Below, in pieces: positions 1 to 11,872 of a stretch of 64,000 nt of DNA. Position numbers and translations under genes: made by a program. The stretch spans positions 1 through 64,000 of the forward strand of contig JAKSYS010000055.1 in NCBI GenBank assembly GCA_022925895.1. Direction: 5' to 3'. The number at the start of each line of letters is the position of its first letter. Within the stretch, counting starts at the first letter, position 1. The stretch is from Fragilaria crotonensis. Its lineage: Eukaryota; Bacillariophyta; Fragilariophyceae; Fragilariales; Fragilariaceae. The notes beneath the pieces are model-generated. The model was not told where the DNA came from, did no database searches, and worked only from the letters and a program-made list of their open reading frames with translations.

Positions 1-3000
1 ACACAACGTGTCGAGATCGGAGTTGACAATTGGTGGGCATTCGCCTTTAAGAAGCATCATCAGTGCATCAACGTCATCCGCAAACCGAGGGCTGGCAACC
101 ACCATGACAGGAGCATCTGAATCGATTTGATGGCCGTCATCCATCCGTGGTTCCGCATCCCATTCTCGCTCAGCGCGTCGTAGCGAGAGCCTGTCCCTTA
201 ATTTTGGTGAGATTTTCCAATCGTCGTCATCCCGAAAAGGTCGCCACGAGTTAAGAGTGAGGTAGAATCCTTTCAGAAATGGAGTGGTTTCTTCGAATGT
301 CATTGCAAGATGGTTCAGGAATCCTGTGTCTCGCTCGAGTTGCTTTCGGTTCAAGAGTGGTCGTTTCGCCGTCGCCGAATCGCAATTCAATTTTAACGTG
401 GAGAGGATGGTAAGTCCTTTCTCCCATTTTTCGCGTGATACCGACTTGGAGATAGAGGAGGCGCTTACAGAGAAGATAGTACCAGTCCAAGCTCCTGCCC
501 CATTTGAGAAGGCGCTCGAACTTTCGAGGAGCATCCTGCATGCCCAGGAACTGCATTCGACTGGTGAACTGACGGTGAACGGCATGGCAATTTTGTTTTG
601 AGTGCCCCACAATCCGGACGTCATCGACGAATGTGATGACATCTCCTGCAACAGCCCCAGTAACGTTGAACGCTGCGTCGTTCCACTTCATGACCTTTGT
701 AGAAGCGGATCATAGTTGCTTGCCCCTGGTAGGTTGAGCCTCACCCTGTCGTATCCCATGGGGTTTCCTTTGTTTTTGGGTTTCCCTGCAAACTCTTCCC
801 CAGTAGTAGTGGCGAACTGCGTTGTAAGGACTCGACTTCATCCCCATGAAGAGACGTGTCCATCGCACTGTTGCATGGGAGTGATTACCGGAGCAGTGGA
901 GTTTCGACACGTCCACCCCGAGTGCTTCCTAATCTTCTCATCCATGAAGAAGTTATGGAACATTTGCCATAGTCGGCATCGGCTAACCATGAAGAGAAGG
1001 TTAGGAGAAGAGCCGCTGCCTTGGAGGTAGGGAGGTAAAAATTTGGGGCCCACAGTGCCTCGTTCAGCCCGCACGAGGTCCCGTCGTAAACGATGCGGAC
1101 GTCCGTAGGCCCCTTTGGCACAGCAAAGAAGTGGAGGCAACTTCTCACGGGGCCGACACTCAAGTATCCGCGAGAAACCATACCCTCAATTTTTGATGAC
1201 ACTAGTTCTGTCTGTGCGGGAAGAAGCCTCAATGGCTTAATGCGTTTTGCGTGTGGTAACTTGCCTTGGATGAAAATCCGCATCCCATCCCGGGATGCTT
1301 TGATTTGCTCGCGTCCATTCCAACGCCAGAAAAACAATGATGATCCACTTGACCACTCCCACCATGTGCTTTGAATCACTTGACCGAGAACGGGGAGCCC
1401 TTTTCGGACGTCTTCCAGCAGTTCCTTCCGAGAGAATTCTTCGGTGAGGACCTTGAATTCATTCCTCACTTTCGCCCCTTTCGCTCCCCCCCCTGTATCG
1501 GAGCCGCTTCGAGAGGCGACGGAAGAATGGTCGCGTTCAATCGGACGAGGACGCTTTCGAGACAATAATAACGCCATCCAGTTCTTCCCATATTCTGCAC
1601 CCAGATAAGAAAAGAAAGATCTGATCACATTGAATCGCCATCTCCGCATGGCCAGGTTGGTTAAACGATCAAACGTGACCCGGTTACATGGAAACAAAAG
1701 GAAATGCGTTGGTGCCACGGAAAACGTTGACCTGCGCATCGTCAGATTTCACGGCTTTGTTGGAGATAGGAACGCTTGCCCAAGTACCTGATAACCATCG
1801 CTGAAGGGTGGGATCCATTCTGGTCAAGAACTGTGATGTCAGGGATGACGTCGGACCTCTGGCATGGTCGCTGACCTCCTCGGGGTTGCACCGGTGGGGT
1901 CTGGGTCTCCAAGACAGAATCCATGACGCCGCGAAGAATTTGGAGTGGTACCAAATTTGTCGAGAAATCCTCGTCCCACGCCAAATAATCAGGTAATTCG
2001 AAGGCGGCGGCGAGTTCCGTAGGGTCAAGGGGACGGTATCCCCATCCAGTGGCCGAGAAATGAGATGGTACCAATACCACTTTGCTTAGCTGGTGAATGG
2101 CAAGCTTGGATGATCCAACGTAGTGGGGAATCGACAAGTCGGGTGAGCATGGTTTCGCTCTTATGGAGTACTTGAGGATGTGCCCAATGCTCCGTGTCAA
2201 ATCCTGAGGTATGTCGATACGCTCTGACACACCGCTGACTCTGAATTTTGCTCGCGACGTTGTGGAACCTCCCACTTTGGCGTGAGAGACGTTCAACCAT
2301 TGTCGGCTTGTGGATGTATCCGGTGCGGCCCGTCGGCTCATTCCGGTCACCCATTCCACAAGCGGTAGCCCAATCGGCAACATCAACGAGTTCGCGAACG
2401 GCTCTGATCCACTTGTCCACCACATGACTGCCTCCAAAACCAAAGGGTTGGATCCAAGTGGCATGGAAATCACTCGGAATTTATTGTGGTAGTGCTTGTT
2501 CAAGGCTGGGTGAAACTGGTCAATTCGACGCTTGTCGGACTCAGAGATCAGAATGGTTGACCATTCCGATGGCCGTAGAGTCCATAACCATGCCGGCAAC
2601 CGCTCAAAACTGACTCCACACACTTGTGGGAGCCGACTTGATTTGAAGCCTCGTTTCACAGCCTTTTGATGTATTTTGGGATCGGCGGGATCAGCGGTTG
2701 AATTTACATTTGACGAGGTGATGCTGCATGACGGATATCCTGCAGGCGGAGGTGTGTCCAAAACATTAAGGTGGGATTTGTGAATAGTTTCAATGCGAGG
2801 GGAAAGATGGTTGACTGAAAAGTTATCTTCATCGGCTCTGGTTCTCCCTTCCCGGTTGCAACTGAATTGTCCCCTCTTGGAACCACCTCCTCGGATTGTC
2901 ACCTCGCAGGTCGATCCTCCAGTGTTTTGATCCTGCGTGAGGGCTGTGATTAATGCGCTCAACTCCACACTTAGTGGAGGCAGTATCACTCTTGGTTGAA

Positions 3001-5272
3001 GCATTCTTCGAGTCAGTTGCCGCCTTATTGATGGTTGTCTTCATACCCGCAACCGTGACGTTGAGCTGCTCAATCTTCTCTGATCCTGAGTTTGTGGCTA
3101 GAAACTTGATGAATTCGGAAGAGATTGCAGGGTGGTTTACAAAGTTGGCGTCAACGTATACTTGAGCAACGTCCAGAGTCTTGAAGCTTGCATAGAGTAA
3201 GTGAGAGCATATAGACTCCCGGTCGCCTTTCATGCCGTTGCTGACTCCTTCTTGGGGCGTAGAGGTCTGCCAGGATCCTGTCCAACACTTGCATGGCCAG
3301 GCTCCACGCTGTCTCAGTTGTAAACTTTGAGTAGATGTGGAGTTTTTCATACAACGTATCTATGTAGTTCAAGAGCTGGGTGATGAAAGTCACCGAAGAA
3401 GTGAGGCTGAGCGTAGCTATCATATGAGCTTTGCTATCGCGAGCGTGATCTTTTCCGAAAGCATAATCAATATCGTCTCGAATGTGTGGGTGTAACACAT
3501 TCATCCGTTCAACGATGTGATTACGAATTCCGTCAGTTCCTGATTTCCACTTCAAAGGTTTGGGCAACAGGTTCAGACGTGACGTCTTCGCGTCGCACAC
3601 AATCATCGGTCGACCTTTGTGGAACATCCTAGGCCTTGGATGACGAAGTGAAGTGAGAGCGGAGGACTCAGCCCCGGTCTCGATGTTGAGTTTGGACATG
3701 GACTCCATGGTCTTGAGTTGAGTGATAGGGTCAACCTCATCGTCTCCAAATAAACGATCCAACAAAGTGAGCGGGTCAATTACCAATCCATACCTTGCAT
3801 CGGGATAGTTCTTCTTTACCCAGGTACTGCATTCCTGGAGGTTCCGAATACCCAGGTTTCCGAACTTGATGGATGTGGCTTCTGCAGAGACCTTTAGTAA
3901 CCCGACATCCTCTACTAGTTGACGAAACTTTGTAATTTTCCGGTGTGAGGATAGGATGATCCGAAAGAGAATGCACAGTGGTGGGTTGCACACCACTTCC
4001 TGGAACAGTGTCGAAACCCATGCTCGACTCATCAGCATCATGTCTTGACCTGGGACCCGATCGGCGGTCGGAGTTCCTTGTTGCTGTTCAACATCTCACT
4101 GAACCTGTTCACCATATCTTCGTGGACGTCGGTTGTCTTTGCTTCATTTTGGCCACGTTCGGTCTCTCGTCGGAGAAGATCTCGGCGGAGAAGATCTTCC
4201 ACAGAGGACTTCACTGATTGGTTATCGACTGTCATCTTCTTGATGGACGACATGAGCATTGTCGCAATTTTCATGAGGGCTTCTCCATTTGTCTTGAAAC
4301 CCAGAAATTGAGAGACAGTGTCGTTCCGAAAGGAGTTGACGAGGTTGGTCAGATCCTGAAGAGCGGATCCGGCGCGAAGGACTTCGTCAGCTACAATCGA
4401 AACGGTCCCCACATGGTTGGCGCCATAAACAATGTAGCCACTTCAACTGGCGTCCCAATGCTAGACCTGACATTATTTATAACACCTGCCAAAAGTGAAA
4501 GGGTTTCCTCGTTTGATCGGAATCTGATGAGGTGAGTGTTGCAACCTCCTCCAAGCCTTCTTGGATGAGAATAACGTTGGTCTCCAGACCGGAGACCACT
4601 CCGGTGAGAATTCCCTCTTCATTCCGTACTGAACAACCTTCTCCAACTCCTCCTCTTCAGCTGGGAGACCCCTTTCATACTTAGCTGGCTTCGTCCCACC
4701 CAAGGAATCGACAGGAAATCGCTCGTCGAGCTCTCGCTTACGTTTACCAGGGGTACGGAAAGTTTCGGCTGTGTCCAAAACTTTGCTTCCATCTTGATGT
4801 CTTCGAAGGAGGCAAACTTGTCATCGGTGGCGAGAACTGCCTGGAATTCTCGCCTCCATTCATTTAAGGGAAGGGTCTTTGTGTCCCACTCCTCCCACAC
4901 CTTTTCCGGGATCTGTCTTTCACTGACCACTGGTTCAACAAAAGCAGACGATCCGACGTTTTGGCAAATAAAGACGTATTCGAGGTCGCTTCCATCAATC
5001 GAAACTTTGGACTCAACATGAGCCTTGAACGAGCAATCAATACGGATACAAAAGGCGCTTCCAGCCCCGATTTTTCCAAAGCACACGCGGCGATCGGAGC
5101 GAGAAACCTTTACGACAGAAAACAACTTAGACGAACTCGTACCTATACCGGTGAAACCAACCCCCCTCGTACGCGGATTGACCTCAGAGGGAAAGAGCAT
5201 GGCGGGCGAACCCACGGGTTCGCTGAGCGAAGCGGCGTCGGCCAACATAGCCGTGAGTAAGGGATCCGCCAT
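1..5272 (-). mobile_element. decayed reverse-transcriptase retroelement (fossil), partial
   Basis: A retroelement on the minus strand that runs off the left edge of the window. Its 5' part (about 5272 down to 1750) encodes a long low-similarity gag-like protein beginning MADPLLTAMLADAA. Its 3' part (about 1740 down to 250) encodes a reverse transcriptase: a fingers region with VRIVYDGTSCGLNEALWAP, a palm stretch RWTRLFMGMKSSPYNAV, and the catalytic box as TFVDDVRIVG. RNase H or integrase would lie left of base 1 and are not visible. I saw no LTRs, and the RT does not look like the copia RTs further right, so the family (DIRS-like, BEL-like or an unclassified stramenopile group) is unresolved. 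It is heavily broken, with well over five interruptions, and therefore looks old compared with the copia pair at 33.6-47.2 kb. Confidence 0.75.
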
Positions 5273-5707
5273 AAGAAAGAAAAGTTCCCTAAATTGGGCT
5301 TAAGCAATAATCAAGGGATGTACGGTCCAGAGACAAAGCAAAAGACCAAAAGTGAGTTTGCTTTGTGAAGATCATGACCAGCTTCCGGCGGGAGAATCTG
5401 GAAGAATCCTGGCCTTGACGGGAAGTGGTCGTAGAACCCAAACGGTCGTGATCTGAGAGATGATACAAGTGTAGTGCATATCATACGAGTAGGAAACTCC
5501 CCTGTCCAAAGATTGTACCCGATCCAAGATTCTGGATATAGAAATATTGGGAATGACTTGAACGGGTGTTAGAACAGGGGGGGAAACTTGGTACTCATTC
5601 GTTCATCAATAATGTTCATAGTTACCGTTACTGTGAAGTTGCGTTACAGTATCCATCTTAACTTTTTAGGGTACGATGAGGGCTGTCAGCACAACAGTGT
5701 GAAGTGT
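5273..5707. other. non-coding spacer
   Basis: Between the start of the gag-like frame of the fossil retroelement and the MITE. No supported gene. It may hold the 5' untranslated part of the retroelement, but I could not recognise an LTR or other terminal repeat. Confidence 0.5.
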
Positions 5708-6045
5708 GAAGCCTGCAGAGACGGGAATTTCTGAAAATATCAAACCCATGGGTACCCACGTAAAGCTACGCTCACGGAAGTACCAGCCCAAAACCACCCA
5801 GAACCCATACGATCCACCAAGACCTACCCAAACCCACCCAAACCCAGTAGTTAGTACTGGAGTAGATGGTTCTACTACTACCGGTAGCAAACATCTACTG
5901 TCATTTTTTGCTATGATTTGCCGGCCCACCCAGACCCACCCATGAAATCCTGAGCTCACCCAAAACCCACCCTTAACCCAATGGGTTTGGGTGGGCCGTG
6001 GGTTTGGGTGGGCTGGGTTTGAAATTCCCGTCTCTGGGAAGCCTG
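5708..6045. mobile_element. hAT-type MITE with target-site duplication
   Basis: A 322-bp non-autonomous DNA element. The ends are a perfect 16-bp inverted repeat, CAGAGACGGGAATTTC at 5716-5731 and its complement at 6021-6036. The 8-bp direct repeat GAAGCCTG flanks it at 5708-5715 and 6038-6045, with one extra base at 6037. CAG-G-type ends plus an 8-bp duplication are the hAT signature. Inside both ends are subterminal copies of AAACCCACCC and its complement (GGGTGGGTTT), the arrangement hAT transposases bind. No coding capacity: the proline/tryptophan-rich ORFs here are products of the repeats. Confidence 0.85.
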
Positions 6046-6385
6046 TCAATACGTCGTTCGTCAACTGACTGAACGCATCGTCTCAAACACACTCAAAAAA
6101 AAAAAAAAAACCCAACATCTATTTAACGTACTATCGCTATGTCCGTATCAAACACACTCAGCGCCATCACACACGAGCACCACGGTTGTTGGCATTTCCT
6201 CAGAGTTCCTCTGATTGACTGTGGAGAACACACCTTGACACAATACTCCACACATGCACGATGCCAACTCAGAACGTGACTGTGGCTATGAAGAGTTCAT
6301 CCAGACAGAGACATGAAATGTACATGAAATAAGACTTGCTCCCACAACACTTTCTTTCGAATCGGCAACGCTGCAAAGACGCAAC
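6046..6385. other. promoter/5' region of the iminopeptidase gene
   Basis: Non-coding 340 bp with a 16-nt A run around 6096-6111. It lies directly upstream of the plastid-type iminopeptidase start and presumably holds its promoter; no specific element recognised. Confidence 0.4.
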
Positions 6386-7860
6386 ATGAGGCACACCCCT
6401 TGTCGAGTCTTTTGTGATCCCCCCTTAGTATTATTCTGGCTATTGCTGCTATGGTCTGGCACGAGCTTAACGTCATGCTATGTGGCAGCGTTCAGTCAAC
6501 ACAGTCAACCTCAATCAGTGCATTCTAATAACGGAGGAAAAGCCAATATGAAAACCATGCAATCACAAATAGCCAAGGTTACCAATCCGACCTTGCTACG
6601 CGAGCTGTACCCTCCACTCGCGCCGTTTCAGAATGGAACACTCAATGTGGATTCGATTCACACTCTCTACTATGAACAATACGGTTCAGACACTGACGAC
6701 GCTATTACTGCTCTCTTCCTTCATGGTGGTCCTGGAGCTGGATGTTTTCCCCGACATGCTCAGTTCTTCGACCCATCCAAATATCGCATCGTCCTTTTGG
6801 ATCAACGTGGGTCGGGTCGATCGACACCACGGGGCGAAATTCGAAATAATACCATCTACCATCTAGTTGCAGATTGTGAGACTCTGCGCAACGCACTTGG
6901 TATTCAGCACTGGGGAGTTGTTTTTGAGGATCATGGGGATCCACCTTGGCTCTGGCATATGCTCAAGAACACCCAACCCGAGTATTGAACTTGCTCCTAA
7001 GAGGTGTATGTCTCTTGAGACCGCAAGAAGTCGATTGGATGTTTGGTGAGCACGGCGTTGCGAGGGATGAACTATGCCAAGACGCGTGGCGTACTTTCCG
7101 AGAAGCAGTTGGACTGGATGGATGTGACGATGAAAAATCCATGGTTCAACGAAATGCATTGCATGCGCATTATGATCGACTCTTGTCTTCTGATCGTGCG
7201 ACTCAGCTTGGAGCAGCACGATCGTGGATGCAATGGGAATCGACAGTGTCGTCCTTGCCGCGACGAAAAGAGAATAATTCAACGTCACCTGACGTTGTCT
7301 TGGTGGGACGCCCCGTCGGGAGCAAACGAGTTTGGGGTTTTCGAAATGCACAGGGGGATGTCTTGTCACTTCAGAAACCGCAGCAGTCGCCTCATTTATA
7401 CAAGGAATCACTTCGCACAGGTCTGCCGGTGCCGGCATTGGCAGCCCGACAAGAGAACATGCGTCCAATTCAGCAGATCAAGAGTTCGTCAGAAATGCCA
7501 CAAGTAGGGCAGTCCGTTCCGAGCCAATGGGCAGACTACGTACCAGCCCAAGCTATGTTGACTTGTTTTTACTCGGTCAATGATCGATACGTCATGAACA
7601 ATGTGAATTTGTTGGATCGAGTGGACCGAATCCAAAACATTCCTTGTATTGCGGTACAAGGCGGACAGGATCCAATTTGTCCAGTAGATACCGCTCTGGA
7701 TCTTTGCAGGCTATACCGAAACATGGAATTGCGAATTCCTCTTGCTTCTGGACACTCCATGTACGAGGCAGCCATTACCAACGAACTTATCAAGGCCACA
7801 GATCGATTTGCCTTGAGTCTATGTATGAAAACAGTTGAAGAGCATGGTCAACAATGCTAA
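6386..7860 (+). CDS. proline iminopeptidase (S33 alpha/beta hydrolase), probably plastid-targeted
   Basis: Cleaves N-terminal proline from peptides. Seen: hydrophobic signal (about residues 13-32), then YVAAFSQ, which matches the diatom bipartite plastid presequence with Phe at the cleavage site. The oxyanion motif HGGPGAG is at about residues 113-119, DQRGSGRS at 139-146, the nucleophile motif GGSWGS follows at about 6925-6945, the acid in GGQDPICP and the His in SGHSMYE near the C-terminus. The cap region carries roughly 90 extra residues (about 7255-7530) relative to bacterial enzymes. The first frame ends at 6988 and the rest reads one base earlier; alignment to the family places a single missing base at about 6921-6928 (TTTTTGAGG), just before the nucleophile, so the protein is about 490 aa when read through. 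Convergent with the flavoprotein gene at 8186-10053. Confidence 0.85.
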
Positions 7861-8185
7861 TGGAATGAAACATGCGGGTGTGATATAAGACCAAACATTT
7901 ATGCTGAGTGTTGCCGCTACATCTGGCGAACCGAATATTCGATTCGCGCAGCATCCAAAACTTGTATAGTTGCACCGAACGACGTGCGGATATGTTGATA
8001 GTGTCATAACCTACAAGGGCAGAAGAACCTTGGCATAGCGCAACATTTTGTTTTAAGTGTGAACAAATCTATTCCTGTATTATTTGACAATCAACCTTCT
8101 TCTCATTCCCTTTAAATCATAATTTTATGGCAAACAGAATGATCTGCGTTATGCTGCTGGGCGATGTCTTTGCGAAAGCATGACG
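7861..8185. other. convergent 3' intergenic region
   Basis: 325 bp between the stop codons of the iminopeptidase (+) and the flavoprotein (-). Only 3' untranslated sequence expected; nothing specific seen. Confidence 0.5.
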
Positions 8186-10053
8186 TTAGTCTAGCCTCTT
8201 CCACTTTGAGTTAATGTACTGAATGCCAGCTCCCATGAGAGCTTCACCAGTGGTCGGGTAGGCATGGATGTTTCGACCAATGCCGGCAAGACCGATATTG
8301 TGCCTCATGGCCAGAGTAACTTCGTTGATGATTTCACCAGCACGAGATGCAACAATGGTCGCGCCCAGAATCTTGTCGGTACCCGCTTCACAAACCACTT
8401 TACAGAACCCGCGATTGTCAGACTCCAGAATGGCGCGATCGTTGTGCTCCAACCCACCTCGATAAATGTCAACTTGGATGCCTTGCTGAGCTGCAGCTTC
8501 GGCAGATGCAATGCCGACCGTGGCATATTCCGGTTCGGTGTACATGACGGCAGGTGTCACAAAGTCACTCAATTTCCATGAGTCACCAAATAGAGCATTC
8601 TGAACCACTTGTTTGGCCATTTCGCCACTCTGGTGTGTCAAGCGGGGAACGCCAGCGACGCAATCACCGACGCCATATACATTCTCATTGCTTACCGATT
8701 GCGATAAATCATTGACAACAATTCCCTTTCCGACTTTGTAGTCGACATTTGCTTCCTCCAGACCAATGTTTTCAACGTTGGGAGCACGGCCAGTAGCAAC
8801 CAACAAACATTCGCATTCCAGTGTCTTCTCAACATCCCCCACCACCACTGTTACCTTCATGAGCGGCAACATCTCTCGCGATACAGCGCGCAGGGTTTCA
8901 ACCTGCTTGATGGCTGTTTTGGAAAGAAACTCGACGCCGTCCTCCTCCAGACTTGTCTTTAGGAGCTCGGCTGCTTCTTGGTCTCCAAAGTTGGACTGAA
9001 AGAGTCGTTCGGACCGCTGTATGACAGTAACATGACTTCCAAACGTGGCAAAGCACTGCGCCATCTCCAAGGCAATAATACCGGATCCCAAGATCACCAT
9101 GCGCGGTGGCAGTTCCTCAAGATTAAACAAGTTCTCGTTGGTAGTGTATGGCGCATCGTTCAGCCCAGGATAGTTGGGAACAGTCGGCCGTCCACCGGTC
9201 GCAACGACCGCTTTGCGAAATGTGAGAGTAACACCATTCACTTCAATAGTGTTTGGGCTGGTGAAACGTCCACGTCCCTGGAAGACATGGGCACCGACTC
9301 CTGTCGTTCCATCGTGACCATCGGCTGGAGAAATGACAGATCGACGTTCCCGCAATCGCCTCATAATGGCTGGAAAATCCACCTTTACTTCTGCTTCTGG
9401 AAGGACAATGCCAAATTCAGACGCACGTCTAACCTCCCGAATGGCCTTGGCGGCACGAAGGAGGGCCTTGCTGGGAACACATCCAACATTGAGACAATCA
9501 CCTCCTGCCAAATGTTCACTAATCATGGCCGATTTTCCACCACGACGGGCCGTCTGTTTGCCTTGTTATATGAATACAATAAAAACGTTATGAAAACGAC
9601 GTGTGTGCGTTTGTGCGTTCGAGTGTTTCATGTAGAGAAGTAAAATGTTGTTTCAGAGAGCGAGAAAGGTTAGGACGAGGCAAACATCATCAAATCATTT
9701 CGTCTGGTTTACGTACTTGAAACAAGACCACCAGCTCCAGCACCAAGCGCGATAAGATCGTATACCTCATGAATATCTTGAGTGGACTGAGTATAACCTC
9801 TTGGATGAACTTCATTCAGAGTCTTGGCATTGAATTCATCCAAAGGCCATATGGAGAGTTTACTTCTGGCCTCTTCTTCTTGTTCTTTATCAAATGGGCT
9901 CCAGACGGACATTTTCACGACGCAAACCTTACTGCTGTTAGTTCTGCGGCGTTTGGTATCAAAGCTAAAGAAGGAACGAGTGGACGATAGGGAAACGAGA
10001 AACAAATGAGTGCTGCGCAACTTCATTTTAAAAGTGCCAAACGCGACCAACAT
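8186..10053 (-). CDS. mercuric-reductase-like FAD/NAD(P) disulfide oxidoreductase
   Basis: Class I pyridine-nucleotide disulfide oxidoreductase of the MerA-like branch. Two exons: 10053-9717 and 9561-8186, with a 155-nt GT-AG intron (9562-9716) that restores LGAGAGGLVSSKQTARRG. Motifs in order: FAD-binding GAGAGG, redox pair GGDCLNVGCVPSK, NAD(P)-binding ILGSGIIALEMA, second FAD motif NVYGVGDC, dimerisation TPAVMYTEPEYATVG, and the C-terminal His-Glu dyad in HAYPTTGEALMGAG. There is no vicinal Cys pair at the C-terminus and no heavy-metal-associated domain, so mercury is not a safe substrate assignment. The N-terminus is extended by about 90 residues and starts with a hydrophobic segment (either ATG at 10053 or 10026), suggesting secretion or organelle targeting. 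The frame is intact. Confidence 0.9.
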
Positions 10054-10182
10054 TCAGCTCATGCAAGGATTCGCAGTTGTTCGATGATTTTTGTGTCTGT
10101 AGACGGGTATCGTAGCTTGTACGCCGTTGAGTGATGTCAGATCCATCAGAAAGAGTCGATCAAAGAAAACTGATGAGCATCT
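10054..10182. other. short spacer upstream of the flavoprotein gene
   Basis: About 130 bp between the flavoprotein start and the hAT insertion, so the promoter of that gene is largely replaced or displaced by the transposon. Confidence 0.4.
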
Positions 10183-10206
10183 GTCAGTCCCAGAGGTCGA
10201 CAGTCA

Positions 10207-10445
10207 ACATATGAATATGCATATCGTGTGACTATCCGAACGACTATTTTGGATATGCATATTCATAGTCACAGGAATTCAGCGATATTCAATATGTAAA
10301 ATATGCATAGTCAGTTCGGTCACCATTATGCATATTTTGCAAATATGCATAGTCACACCATCTGCACAATATGCATATTTCCTTAATATGCATAGTCATG
10401 CTATACTGAATATGCATATTTTCATGCATATCCAATGCATATTTT
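10207..10445. repeat. left subterminal ATGCATA repeat array
   Basis: Alternating, partly inverted copies of ATATGCATATT and ATATGCATAGTCA spaced about 25-35 bp, immediately inside the left TIR. The same words recur inside the right TIR. In hAT elements such subterminal repeats are transposase-binding sites; that role is inferred. Confidence 0.75.
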
Positions 10446-10867
10446 TAACAGCAATTCCTGATACTAACATAGACCTCTAAGTACAACCTTCCATTTGTGC
10501 AAGTGCTGATCAAAAATCATCAACCTTTTAACAAAAATGTATGAGAGGGGTATCAACAATTTTAAGGATACAACCCAAGGAGTCCACCAAAAAGGTGCCA
10601 TTTGGATTGTGTAGAACACCAGCAAAGGAAAGAATCAGGTAGGCAGGAAGTCACTTTCATGCACATCTTTTAAGGTTAAGGGCTATGATGATTGCAATCT
10701 TTTGTGATACATCTGTCATCAAAGCAAATGTGCAGAAAGAGCGCTGTTCCATGTGCAATTGCTACTAGTTCTGGCAATGATTTCCCGGCATTTTTGATCG
10801 CAGCACCACAGGATATAGCACAACACACAACACGCACACCAGGATGGTTGTAAGTTGCAAGTCTAGA

Positions 10868-11437
10868 ATGGCACGCGGCAAACATGAAATCTGGAAGAGG
10901 TTTGGTGATCCATACCAGCCTGGTGGTCTTGGCGATGACAAGGAATCTTGTCCCAACAAGTCAAAGTACTGTAAGTGAATTGCAGCATCTGCTTGGCTTC
11001 AAGATCATTGGGACAAGTGCAAGAAGTGTCCACAAGCCATAGGACAACTGGATGCAGGATTTTAACCATCAAGGAATAAGAAGGTCGCAAGGTGTCAGAT
11101 ACATTTCGGTGAAGAAGGAGGAACTAGTACTATGAATGCTGCACACCAACAAGGTTCACCATCTAGCTTATGGTCAAGTTCGCCTACTGCAGCTACCAGG
11201 GGCGCCGCTTCACAGGTAGGATTGAGGGCCATCTCTCCATCTGGCAATACTGACAATACTAGTTCATCATTGTTTTCTGGCGGATGCCAACACTTTGATT
11301 CTCTCAAGAAGGCAGGCAAAATGCAGAAGTTAAACGTGCTGTTTGCACCTGCCGTCCATGGAACAACCCCTTACTCCTTTCGGTCACCCAACATGGAAGG
11401 CATTCTTCCATGCATGTTTGATGGTAGTACAGCATAA
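10868..11437 (+). pseudogene. hAT transposase relic (BED-finger N-terminus)
   Basis: One open register from ATG 10868 to the stop ending at 11437, interrupted by in-frame stops TGA at 10976 and TAA at 11063. It starts MARGKHEIWKRFGDPYQ, followed by Cys/His residues arranged as in a BED zinc finger (KYCK, then WLQDHWDKCKKCP). After a Ser/Gly/Thr-rich linker comes KLNVLFAPAVHGTTPYSFRS, resembling the segment before the hAT catalytic core in which an aromatic-Ser motif follows a Gly/Thr-Pro. The DDE core and C-terminal dimerisation region are absent. Similarity is by eye and short, so family assignment rests mainly on the TIR and 8-bp duplication. Confidence 0.5.
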
Positions 11438-11872
11438 CTGTTATGATAGCAGCAGGTTCGCAATGCCCCATCCTATCCATGCATGTAGTACTAGTAGGTA
11501 CTAAACTTTGCTTACTACTAGCTAATACTAGTAGCAATACATCAAATGCCGTCAGGGGTTCTCCCTTACTACAATAAAATGGTCCTAGTGTTTGTACAAT
11601 TTTGTATTGTTGTATAGTCAAATCAATTTACTCAATTGTTGGCAAATCTTAATCATTGTACTTGGTGTACTACCGTAGAACCATATTCTACTACCGGTGT
11701 TCAGCAATTTCAGTGGAACAGAAACCAGCACACAGTCTTTTTCCTACACATTGTTTTCCTGCATAAGCTGAAGTCAGAGTTAGAGATGCAAAACATAATT
11801 CTTAAAGGTTTCTCACTGTTCCCCCCTTGGATTTTTGTATTCCTTACTCAGTAACGCTGACTAGAGAGTGTG

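Noticed and set aside
5706-6064. Proline-rich and tryptophan-rich proteins on both strands
   Set aside because: They are translations of the MITE's AAACCCACCC subterminal repeats.
8186-10053. True mercuric reductase (merA)
   Set aside because: No C-terminal Cys pair and no metal-binding N-terminal domain; only the general MerA-like flavoprotein assignment is supported.
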